Position numbers and translations under genes: made by a program. Positions 54,715 through 64,000 of a stretch of DNA of 64,000 bases are shown here, piece by piece. Below the pieces are notes generated by a model. It ran no database searches. It was not told the origin of the DNA and saw only the letters and a list, made by a program, of their open reading frames with translations. Each line of letters opens with the position of its first letter. The first letter of the stretch is position 1. Origin of the DNA: Kalaharituber pfeilii (lineage: Eukaryota; Ascomycota; Pezizomycetes; Pezizales; Pezizaceae); the NCBI GenBank assembly GCA_015179045.1, contig WHUZ01000048.1, positions 62,001 to 126,000 on the forward strand. Direction: 5' to 3'.

Positions 54715-55458
54715 ATGCTGCAGTTCCTTATTCAGCAACGCATGAATTCTCCAGTCTTTTCAGCTGAGGAAGGGGACTCAATGTCCTCCTCTCCCTCCAC
54801 CCCGTGCCCGCCTCCGTCGCGCGCTTCCTCCCCTTCGCCGACTTTGTCCTCTTCGTCCCCTCCACCAACCCCACCGTCCCCACCCACCATTCCACAAACA
54901 CCCCCCTCCACCGTGTCCACCGAGGCTAATCTGGCTCCTTCCCCATTATTCCCGAGCTTACATCGGGTGGTCTTCGCGATAGGCCTCACCCTCCTCGTCA
55001 CCAACATACTGTCATTGGTCCTGCTTCTGAAATCGTGAGCACTCTAAAATCTCAACCCGTGACCAACGAGAATTTCTACTGACATTCCTCCTTGTAGGGC
55101 AAACGGCGACCGAGTCCGTACCAGCGCTACTGAACAACCGCAAACATATTGTCTCGACCAGGCCCAGGTGGAGGAACTCATTTCAACACAGCGTGCCAAA
55201 TTGACGGCCTATTTTATACAGCAACTGCAGTATATCGCAGTACAGGACATGGAATGCTATTTCATCAGGAATGTAATCAGATTTTTCTGGGGCATATTTG
55301 CAGTGGTATGCGCGTTAATATTGCTTAACTCAGATGAGTGGGTGACACGGAGGAATAGAAGGTGGAAATTGAGAGACTTAGCGCAATCCAAGGTAGATGC
55401 AGGAAAAGAAGAACGCTGGAAAGTAAATTTTGGTGATGTAGATGGTAGCTTCGATTAG
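54715..55458 (+). CDS. Unrecognised protein with two membrane helices, two exons
   Basis: Exon 1 54715-55034 and exon 2 55098-55458, joined over a 63-nt GT-AG intron whose phases agree (TC|G, serine). The protein of about 226 residues has a Ser/Pro-rich N-terminal segment (residues 22-75), a first hydrophobic helix (VVFAIGLTLLVTNILSLVLLL), a loop with EELISTQRAKLTAYFIQQLQ of about 85 residues, a second helix (FFWGIFAVVCALILL) and a charged tail (RRNRRWKLRDLAQSKVDAGK). No signal peptide cleavage motif or known domain. A small integral membrane protein is likely; its role is unknown. Confidence 0.6.
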
Positions 55459-56086
55459 TAATGTATAGAGAATGGAGATGCTTCAGCCGAGCAAGTACAT
55501 TAGTAGCTAGTTTTGTTTGTGGTCATCTGATTACCTTCTATCCCCTTCACTGTTATTCCCATTGTGTTATTCCCATTGTCACCATCGTGATCATCATTGT
55601 CATCATCATCATCATCATCATTATCACCATCGGGCTCATTTCTGCTTGCCCCTACATTCCTAGCTCTTGGGGCTTGATTGAGGGGATTGCTTCTCAGAAG
55701 ATAGCTATGTGTAGAAGGATCTGTTGATTGACCTGAGCTTGCTGCTTATACTTAGGGTTTTGGTATTTCTGATGGAATACGAAAGGGTGGAGGAGCCAGC
55801 TTTTGGTTTTTCTCCAGGTGTTTGAATATGGATGACTGTGGCATAGTAGATTCCTGTCTTTCTTGTAGATAAAGAGGCCTAGCACCTTTGCACTAAATAT
55901 TCTTTTGGCCAGCTTTGGGGGCGGGCAGTCTGCATATCAATATGGAGTGTCAGGGACCGCAGTTTCGAAACCCAGCATTCCCGGAGGTCTCCACTCCCAT
56001 GAGGTACCTGGAGAAGTTTTGGTGCAGTATGGGTTAAATAAGAATTTTGAGCTCTGCAGGCCCTTTAGAACAGTGAGCCGTCAAAA
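55459..56086. other. Intergenic with ATC microsatellite
   Basis: (ATC)n at about 55588-55625. The frame 55905-56183 covers the inverted repeat below and lacks a motif. Confidence 0.4.
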
Positions 56087-56144
56087 GTCTTGGGGATTAG
56101 GCTTGCATGATACACTTGCCCCAATAGTACCTAATCCCCAAGAC
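56087..56144. repeat. 15-bp perfect inverted repeat
   Basis: GTCTTGGGGATTAGG (56087-56101) and CCTAATCCCCAAGAC (56130-56144), loop 28 nt. With one bulge the stem extends through flanking A/T-runs to about 20 bp. Confidence 0.75.
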
Positions 56145-56554
56145 CTTTTACAAGTCACTATAAGCTTCAATCATAAGCCTTAATATTCCTAAAAAGTTTT
56201 CTAGTTGATTTCTGTAGAGCCTTCTTCTTTAGAGAAGCAGTCAGAGGAACCGATTTTTTAGCTTCTCTACCTGGGTTCCTTCGGGGCGAGCCTGAGAGTC
56301 TTCATTGTCCATAGGTTTTTCAAGTCAATAAGAGGTCAGAGGCAAAAACAGAAAAAGATGGTTTTTTGGCACAAAATGTTACTACCAATCTGTAAGGGTA
56401 GTGTCTTTGAGAAGGTGCTTCTTCATTCTTCTCTGAGAATCTTCCTCAAATATATACGTTGACCTCTTTGGGTCTGACCTCCCACAATAGAAAAGTATCT
56501 CCTCACGTGACTATTACCAAGCTACCGTCCACATGCGTGCTCACTGAACCACCT
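56145..56554. other. Intergenic
   Basis: No supported gene. Confidence 0.35.
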
Positions 56555-57010
56555 CAGTGTTTTTTTTTGTTTTTTTTTAATATCACGTAACCCCGCTTGC
56601 AGCTGTTCGCCATGGCAGGGCCCCTAGGCCGAAGCTCTTGATGCTCGGAGGCATGCATAACCACCTCGGCGTAAGGGTATCTTACAAAAGCTCGCTATGT
56701 CGATGGTGCGGACGGGCACCGGAAAACCTGACCCACATCACGACGGCCTGCTCGGCATGGAAGAAGAGAATACCTGGAGGACTAGAGGACCTGAAAACGC
56801 CGCCGAAGACAAAGGGGAAGGAAGAGGGGGAGGAAGGGGACCTTTTGACGGAAATCTTGACATGGGCGGGGCAGGACTAGCGGAGTTATCATGCCAATGT
56901 TACTTTAATATGTCCTATTTCCTCACCTATATGTACTTACTTAAACCTCGCCATAGCCTTTCAGGCGGCATGCGAGTAATGATACTAAAAAAAAACAAAA
57001 AAAAACACTG
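56555..57010. mobile_element. Composite of minus family B and plus family A ends with perfect inverted termini
   Basis: Left: CAGTG-T9-G-T9 followed by a minus family B end (AATATCACGTAACCCCGCTT, to about 56632). Right: LINE A ORF2 C-terminus 56638-56880 (LCRWCGRAPENLTHITTAC, ILTWAGQD), 3' UTR, hairpin GCCT-TTC-AGGC, then A9-C-A9-CACTG. The outer 24 bases at 56555-56578 and 56987-57010 are exact inverted copies, including the single interrupting base. No ordinary duplication flanks either part. Confidence 0.7.
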
Positions 57011-57340
57011 TTTCCCATCCCTCCGGTAACGCCAAGAGATACCAGTCCCGTAGTAGTAATGAGCGGTGTATGGGTAACGAGGCAACACCTTGGCACTTTT
57101 CCCGGCACCAAGTTTGCAGTTTAACACTCAATAACTCACAGAATATATCTCTGATATATGTGATAAATTAATTCTAGAGCAAATTAATAGCGCTGATTAT
57201 AAATCAGAAGGAAAAAATGCAAAAAAAACAACATCTATAGCATCTATAGCTGTATCACCTCTATACTCTGTGAAATAACTCCCCTCTGATGCCTACAAGC
57301 AGATACTTACTTGCTGCAACACTTTACCTACTCAATCAAT

Positions 57341-57998
57341 TTTTTTTTTTTTTTTTATTCATTAATCGTATGCCGCCCTATGGGCTATGACGATGTTTAA
57401 GTACATAAAATAGAAAATTAGACAATGTATGTAGAATACCCTTACTCCTTCCCTGCCCACTCGAGAATCTCCGCCAAGTTCTTGTCCTTATCTAACTGTC
57501 TTATACCTTCCGCTCCTCCCCATTTTTCCCCCCAAACGGTGCAATCTTTCCTTAAGTGTTCCCAATTCTCCAGGGCTCTTCCGCACCATCGGCATTCTGG
57601 CGACTCGGTCTTCCCAATTTTGTGTCTCCATTCCTTCAGCCCTTTGTTGCCGAGAATCCCTGCCCATGTTGAAAGGTATCATCTCCTATCTACCAGTTTC
57701 GTTGGTTTGTAGTTAAGGTCCGCTTGGTTCCTTTCGATGGCTCGGAGGGCTTTGTATTCCTGTCTTAATCCCGCTTCCGTCACGATTCGTCTTCGTACTG
57801 TAGGGCTGTTCCGATCTTTGCCGCCCAGTCTGCCTCTGTGTTCCCCTGGATTCCTTTGTGACTTTTTACCCATATTATCGCGAGGTCTAGGTCTCCTCTG
57901 GCCGCTCGTTCCTCCCATCGTCTTCGCACTTCTCTAGAGGCTCCGTCGACCGTCGGGTCCCCCCCGCTATCTTCCGTAGTCTGGCTATTGCTGTCTGT
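57341..57998 (-). mobile_element. LINE family A copy inserted in the foldback arm
   Basis: 658 bp on the minus strand. Hairpin with outer stem ATCGT/ACGAT, 3' UTR, decayed zinc-binding region and RNase H remnants (in 57679-57918, EAGLRQEYKALRAIERNQAD). The flanks 57328-57340 and 57999-58011 are identical (ctactcaatcaat), 13 bp. Confidence 0.93.
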
Positions 57999-59309
57999 CT
58001 ACTCAATCAATAGTGACAATGGTACTACCAGTGCTATATTACAATACATGGCTTGGAAAAGCTCTAGCTTTACAATAGAGTGCTGTACATTTCTGTACAA
58101 AGGTATTGCATACAACCAAGATATTGTACATACTATAGTAGTACATAGTCTGGATACTATAACAAAAAATTCCTATGAGTGCAAATAGCTCTCAAGTGCA
58201 CTGAAATTGAAGCCAGAGTATGGAAGTCTATATGGAATTATCTTTCCCATATTCATTAGGCCAATTTTTAGGATATGAGTAGTAACCTATTTGGTATATA
58301 CTAGATCCTATGCTAGATATATTCTGAGCTGCCCAGTGTCAATGATCCTACTTGAGATCTTCTTCATTTGGATCTATATTCTATTATCTATGATGAGAAA
58401 GTATAGCAAGTTCGGCAGTGTCAAGGAGTCGCCACGACCGTAGAGTAAGTGGTCCGCCTATATCAAATATGTCATATATGTAGCGTCATATACATGCGAT
58501 ATACAACAGCAATAATTGCACCATCATCATGTAGTGCTATATAAGCGATATACAGTCTCGAAATTGGCACGAAGTATAGGCATATATAGAGTAGGAATGT
58601 CATCAATGGCACGTTTTTGCTTATACAGGCCTATATTCATACTACACTGTTGTGAAGTACAACTGATATGTAAATACACTCTAAAGCTACAAATATAAAG
58701 ACATACATAAAAAGATATTTTATAACAGCTGGTAGTACTGGCTAATAGTTTTGGACAGCTAAAAACTATAGTCATGGTGTGGTATTCCTAACATAGGCAG
58801 GCTGCTCACTCTATGGTCGTAGTGACCCCATGATATGGCCAAATACGGCCAAGCTAGCTACACTTTCTTAGCATAGGTAATAGAGTATAGATCCAAATGA
58901 ATAAGATCTTAGGTAGGAACATTGACACTGGGCAGCTCAGAATATATCTAGCATAGGATCTAGTATATATCAAATAGGTTACTACTTATATCCTAAAAAT
59001 TGGCCTAATGAATATGGGAAAGATAATTCCATATAGTCTTCCATACTCTGGCTTCAATTTCAGTGCACTTGAGGGCTATTTGCACTCACAGGAATTTTTT
59101 GTTGTGGCATCCAGACAATGAACAATATCTCGGTTGTATGCAATACCTTAGTACAGAAACATACAGCACTATATTGTAGAGCTAGAGCTTTTCCAAGCCA
59201 TGTATTGTAATATAGCACTGGTAGTACCATTGCCACTATTGATTGAGCAGGTAAAGTGTTGCAGCAAGTGGGTATCTGCTTGTAGGCATCAGAGGGGAGC
59301 TATTTCATA

Positions 59310-59371
59310 TGCCCTGCCATGGCGAATAGCTGCATGCGGGGTCACGTGAAAGGAAAAAAAAAAAAAAAAAA
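59310..59371 (+). mobile_element. Ultra-short family B 3'-end insertion in the foldback arm
   Basis: 62 bp. The flanks 59297-59309 (gagctatttcata) and 59372-59384 (gagttatttcata) match at 12 of 13. The opposite arm shows the empty site. Confidence 0.92.
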
Positions 59372-59613
59372 GAGTTATTTCATAGAGTATAGAGATGATA
59401 CAGCTATAGATCCTATAAATTGCATTTTCTCCTTCTGATTCAGAATCAGCGCTATTAATTTGGTCTAGAATAGAATTAATTTATCACATATGTCAGAGAT
59501 ATATTCTGTGAGTTATCGAATGCTAAAACTGCAAACTTGGTGCTGGGAAAAGTGCCAAGGTGTTGCCTCGTTACCCATACGCCGCTCGTTACTACGGGAC
59601 TACGGGACTGGTA

Positions 59614-60202
59614 GCTTCCGAAAAGACTCCATCCACGTTCTTAACAAATGTCCGCCTGTGTAAGTGATGTTAACGCGAATTCCGCTCGACATTTTCGCAC
59701 ATTGCTGGAGTTCTCGTCGGCGCTTATGACGATTTAAAAAAGCTATTGTGGTCTGGCATTCGTTAGGACGAATAGGTTCTCACTGCCGATTAGGTTGCAT
59801 ATCCAAGACGAATTCGCGCGACTGACTCCTCTTCGTCTCTCTGCGCTCAAGCTACTTCAGTCCACCCTTTCTATCACGAACGGTAAAAATCTAGCACCTG
59901 CGTCCGCTAAAACGAGAACCCATTCTAAAAAATTGGTTGATGGCTAAGGGTCTGCGTATTCAGGCTATACCCAAGTAGTATGTACTCGAATACTGAATGT
60001 AGCATACCTACGGAGGTGCACGTGAGTACTCTACGGTACTTTGGCGCTACATAATTCGTCAGAAGTGCATAGCTGAGGCTGAACTATCACTCCGCACCAC
60101 ATAGCACTTGCGATACTCGGACAAACAACTGACTTTACGACTGACATCCGCAGGAAGGTCCAATATAAAAATACACCGCATCGCAGCCTGAAATCAATAG
60201 CT
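59614..60202. other. 5' flank of the second NLR gene
   Basis: AATATAAAAATACACC near 60161-60176 could be the TATA region of the gene starting at 60203. No other feature is supported. Confidence 0.4.
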
Positions 60203-63200
60203 ATGTTCCGAAAGAAGAAAGAAAGTAGCCAACAACCCTCTGTTCCTGGACAAAGAACTCGGGATATGTTCTTACAGCCGTTCAGAAGAGATAGCCGAAC
60301 CCGCTCTCCAAGCCATGGCCCCAGAATTCCAGGTTCCTCCACCCCCGAGCAGCAACTATCTCAGAGCCCCCATAGGGAAGTGGGTGAAGGAGAGCAGGGC
60401 ACATGGCAATGCAACCCCCGCAACCCCCCTTCACAACAGCAGCATGCCGAAACTTCAACGTTACCTCAAATAGATTCCGATCGCTGGCAGGAAAATCTTA
60501 ACTCCCTTGTACCTCATGCAGATCGGGAGAATCATTCTGCCCACCATGAACCTTGTCACAACCCTCCGACTGAATTAGCTGAACAACAGCAGAATAAATC
60601 TTCTATTAACCTATGGATGGAGGCACACAAAAGGCTTCTAGAGAAACCCAAAAAGATCCTGGTGAAGTGCGGAATAGATTTCATTGTACAATCCAGTCAA
60701 GCCGGATTCCTAGATGAAATTATGACTATCGCATATCAGGCACAAGCCAACGCTGAAGCAAAAAGATGGAAGTTCAAGTTAGGGAGTGTGGAAATAGACA
60801 TAGGTCAAAAGGCACAAGCAATAGTCCACTGGATTAATAAGTTCAAGAACATTGGAGATATAGTCATTCAATATGACCCAGTTCATGCTGCTTTACCTTG
60901 GGCAGGAGTCAGATTCATCTTGCAAGTCAGTAACCTTCTACGTTCCCTGTTTTTGCCCTCAAGAGATTCTTGTTGGAGTGAGGCCTATCTATAGTTAGTT
61001 ACAGCAGCCTGCTTCATGAATTACTTATTTTCTTATTTTTATATATATCACTACTCGCATACCGTCCCATGGGCTATGGCGACTCATGGGTAACTAACAG
61101 ATTCGGCCCATCAGATGATTGTTGACAAGCAAGAGTCTATGGAAGCAGCAATTGTCGGAATGGAGCGCATTACAAGTCTTATTAGCCGAGGCACTATATA
61201 TGAGCAGTTGTATCTAGCAATCCAGGAGATACCTAATGGAGCGATGGAAGCAACAGACAACTTTCGTGAAGCTCTTGTAAATTTATATACGGCTGTTCTG
61301 AACCTCCTGAGCATTCTTATGAAACACTTTACGAGTAATACAGGTATGTGGTGCATCTCCCTCACCTTGTACGATTGCTAATTGTTATAAAACTACTATT
61401 TATATTAGCGAGACATATTCTAGACAGTGTAATACATCCAGGTGCTATTGTAGAAGAGTTCAAGACAATGGATGGGCTAGAGTCTGCTGTGAACATCGCA
61501 GCTCGGATAGTGGAAAATTGCTGTACGCTTGCTGTAACTACACCTTCGTAACACTTTGCAGCTAATTTAGTACTTCATAATTAAACACTATAAAACACAG
61601 ACCAAGAGGACTCACGACACTCCAATAAAGGTATGAGTTTGTTCTCTATAAGCCTAGTATACTTACTCACTTTAAACTTTCGTTTTTTAGAAGCTTTCCA
61701 TAGTCTCAGAATGCTTCTACACAGCTTTGAGCCATTGATCGCCCGAATGGATACAGCAGTTACCTACATATATAAACAAATTGAAGGTATTTGTGACACC
61801 AATAGGAGCTCTATTAATGAAGTCTAGAAATAATCATTCGAGCCTTAGAAAATGAGAGAATCACTATCCTCAAATGGTTTTCTGAGGTCCCATATCGAAG
61901 TCACCATGACCTGGCACAAGAGGGCCGAGTAGAGGGTACTGGCAAATGGTTTTTTGAAAGACCAGAATTTCGAAGCTGGCTGGAATCAACACAGTCACAA
62001 ATGTTATGGCTGCATGGGATTCGTGAGTCGATCTTGTTACTGTACCGTCCACATTATAGAGAGGTACTAACTTCCTATATTACTCAGCTGGTGCTGGAAA
62101 GACAAAGCTAATGTGAGTACTGAAGTCCCATCTTTCAATATGTGTGAGGCAGGCAGCTAACAAATCTTTGCTTGCCCTTATAGCTCTGCAACTATTGATC
62201 ATTTGCAGCTGATAGTGAGCAAAGTCTCATTCTTCTATTGTAAGCATGATGAGGATATTCGTCGCAATACCCATCAAATTTTACTTTCCCTGGTTAAGCA
62301 GCTTGCGTGTCCAGACACCGAAAAGATATGTGCAATTGCACAAGAAGCCTACAGCCAAGAACAGAAAGACCCTGGTGCTAGGAACCAGCTTGCACTTGAT
62401 GCAACAATCAGCCTTCTCATCCAATTAGTTGACTGTTACCAAGACCCAGTCATTGTCTTGGATGCTCTCGATGAATGCCCCAAAAACTCAATAGCTTCGA
62501 TTCTCAATGCATTGTTCACCATTGTGAAGAAATCGAGGGTTTCTGTTAAGGTGCTCATATCCAGTCGCCATAGTCTAGATATTGAAACCCGCATGTGGAA
62601 TGTTCCTCATGTAGCTATCGAGGCAAGAGACAATGCTGTAGATATCAAAAATTATGTTGAAAATGAGTTGGAAACCAGAATCAAAGACCATCGGCTGCTT
62701 CACGGAAAGGTGTCATCAAACCTTAAAGCAAAGATCAAAGAAGTACTTCTGAGTAGAGCTAATGGAATGTAAGTACCTGTCTATCCTATAACCCTTTCTT
62801 CATTCCAAGCTCCAAAGCTTCGAGAATGAGGTACTATTGTGGTAGTCATAGCTTTTCAGAGGTACTTATGAATGATTGTATTAGGTTTCTCTGGGTTGAC
62901 TATCAACTACAGGAGCTCTGTGCTCTCGATCTTGAGCAGGATATTTATAACCGACTAGGAAAGCTACCCCAGGATTTAACGGAGGTATATGATGAAATCA
63001 TGGCTTCGATCGGGCTCCAACGTGAAAGTGCACCTGTCCTGGCAGAGCGTGCCCTCAAGTGGATGCTTGTTTCCTACAGACCATTGAGGCCCAGTGAGTT
63101 GTGTGCAGCTGTGGAGGTTGACTCAACACACTCCCTAAATCAGTCTGAAGAGGACAACAAAAGCACACCAGCACTTGGACTTGACCATTTACTTGGCTTT

Positions 63201-64000
63201 TGTAAGGGATTACTGATTTTAGACAATTCTCTTCGTGTTGTTCGTTTTGCACACTTGTCAGTACAAGAATATCTAGAAACAAGGAATTCAGGACAGGGTA
63301 TTCTGGATGCTCAGTTTCTTGTTGCTAAGGCTTGTTTGTGGACACTCCAGCACGTGCACTCAGATCCGCCACAACAAAATCATGTGAAGTATCAACCTCT
63401 ATATATCTATTCTGCCCAGTACTGGTTGAAACACTGTCGGTCCTATCAATCCTTGGTTACGCTGTTAACGAACAGGACTGGGACCACTTCGCAATACCCA
63501 CTGAAACTCACATTGCTGGATACTTTCTTGGGTTCTTCTAACCAGCCGAGTGAGGCATATGTGAAATGGTCGACATGGTTGCATGTACATAGCAGATGGA
63601 ATTCCGAGTTGCGCAGGATCAACAGTTCAATACAATCAACCCCCTTACGGTCCATTTTTGCTGCAGCATTAGGTGGCTTAGGACAGTTGGCTAGATACTT
63701 GTGGCTTGCTGAGGACGTCAACATGGGCCTGCGGAACAATTCTGGTGAATCTTTGTTGCATGTAGCTGCTAGAAGTGGAGAAGTATGGACAGTGGAACAA
63801 ACGCTGTGCAGGGGAGATGATCTCAACATTGTGGGAGGCGAGTATGGAACTGCCCTGGGTGTAGCCGCATATTTGGGAAGGAATGAAACAGTCTCACTTC
63901 TGTTAGATCGTGGAGCGGATGCCAATGTTGTGAGTGGTGAGCATGGGACTGCCCTTTATATGGCTGCTTACCAGGGCAAGGGAGAAATAGTCACACTTCT
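60203..64000 (+). CDS. Fungal STAND/NLR protein: NACHT_N-like - NACHT - ankyrin, runs off right edge
   Basis: Exons read from the sequence: 60203-60925, 61115-61343, 61409-61533, 61601-61630 (uncertain), 61691-61786, 61828-62022, 62088-62112, 62184-62768 and 62885 onward. Residues 1-130 are disordered. Exon 1 ends with the NACHT_N-like signature GDIVIQYDPVHAALPWAGVR. Exon 6 has GTGKWFFERPEFRSWLES and MLWLHGI, and its junction with exon 7 gives the Walker A PGAGKTKL. Exon 8 has the Walker B VIVLDALDEC and LISSRH. Exon 9 has MFLWVDYQLQELCALD, a winged-helix-like region and ankyrin repeats (ESLLHVAARSGE, GTALGVAAYLGRNETVSLLL, GTALYMAAYQGKGEIVTLL). The junctions around the 30-nt exon 4 do not keep one frame in my reading, so a shift or non-consensus site exists there. 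It is one of two NLRs in this window. Confidence 0.85.
61036..61083 (-). mobile_element. LINE family A 3' end inside NLR intron 1
   Basis: ATATATCACTACTCGCATAC, CGTCCCATGGGCTATGGCGAC: terminal hairpin without a long T-run. It lies within the 189-nt first intron (60926-61114), which it lengthens. The flanks show at best a weak match (TCATGAATTAC / TCATGGGTAAC). Confidence 0.65.

Larger units (their letters stand above)
57042..59611. mobile_element. 2.6-kb foldback element with long inverted arms and TA flanks
   Basis: The outer ends CCAGTCCCGTAGTAGTAA (57042 on) and CTACGGGACTGG (to 59611) are inverted and directly flanked by TA (57040-57041, 59612-59613). The arms align over about 750 bp each once the insertions are removed: the left arm runs to about 58460 (LINE at 57341-57998) and the right arm from about 58795 (family B tail at 59310-59371). 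The central 330 bp has no open frame of note. TA flanks fit a Tc1/mariner-type target. It is non-autonomous. Relic arms occur at 28858-29180 and 46190-46510. Confidence 0.8.

Overview
The window looks like repeat-rich nuclear DNA of a filamentous ascomycete. Support comes from a DUF4246-type fungal protein, two spliced fungal STAND/NLR genes (NACHT plus ankyrin repeats), short GT-AG introns, tRNAs with introns at the canonical 37/38 site, and a secreted precursor with Kex2 sites. The transposon load suggests a TE-bloated genome such as those of Pezizomycetes, but that placement is inference. Many entries name a product only at family level or say that it is not recognised.

Layout. 0-8 kb: three divergent members of one small unrecognised protein family (1956-2873 +, 5319-5921 -, 7120-7641 -) among tiny retrotransposon tails. 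8-15 kb: nested LINE, RT and gypsy-gag debris, an extremely AT-rich block, two MITE-like elements, then a DUF4246 gene whose two halves lie in different frames. 15-18 kb: tRNA-Ser(AGA), a decayed ankyrin gene and tRNA-Pro(CGG). 21.8-27.3 kb: a seven-exon NLR gene with 18 ankyrin repeats, the last six nearly identical. 28-36 kb: tandem repeats, nested LINEs, an LTR-like repeat and a terminal-inverted-repeat element. 37-44 kb: unrecognised low-complexity or hypothetical genes. 45-50 kb: an ORF1-only LINE derivative and a copia-type element containing a near-perfect inverted duplication. 51-55.5 kb: a Kex2-processed secreted cationic polypeptide and a two-TM protein. 56.5-59.6 kb: a composite with perfect inverted ends and a 2.6-kb foldback element with TA flanks. 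60.2 kb to the end: a second NLR gene that runs off the window.

The dominant signal is retrotransposition. Two non-LTR families (A and B here) have left about 28 copies or fragments. Eighteen are bounded by target-site duplications of 8-14 bp that can be read directly, and nine of those eighteen insertions are under 100 bp, consisting only of the RNA 3' end plus poly(A). The family A 3' end forms a stem-loop with compensatory base changes between copies. Family A also produced a short derivative that joins ORF1 directly to this 3' end, without ORF2. The host genes most worth attention are the three-member family, the two NLRs (one with an actively duplicating ankyrin array) and the secreted cationic precursor.
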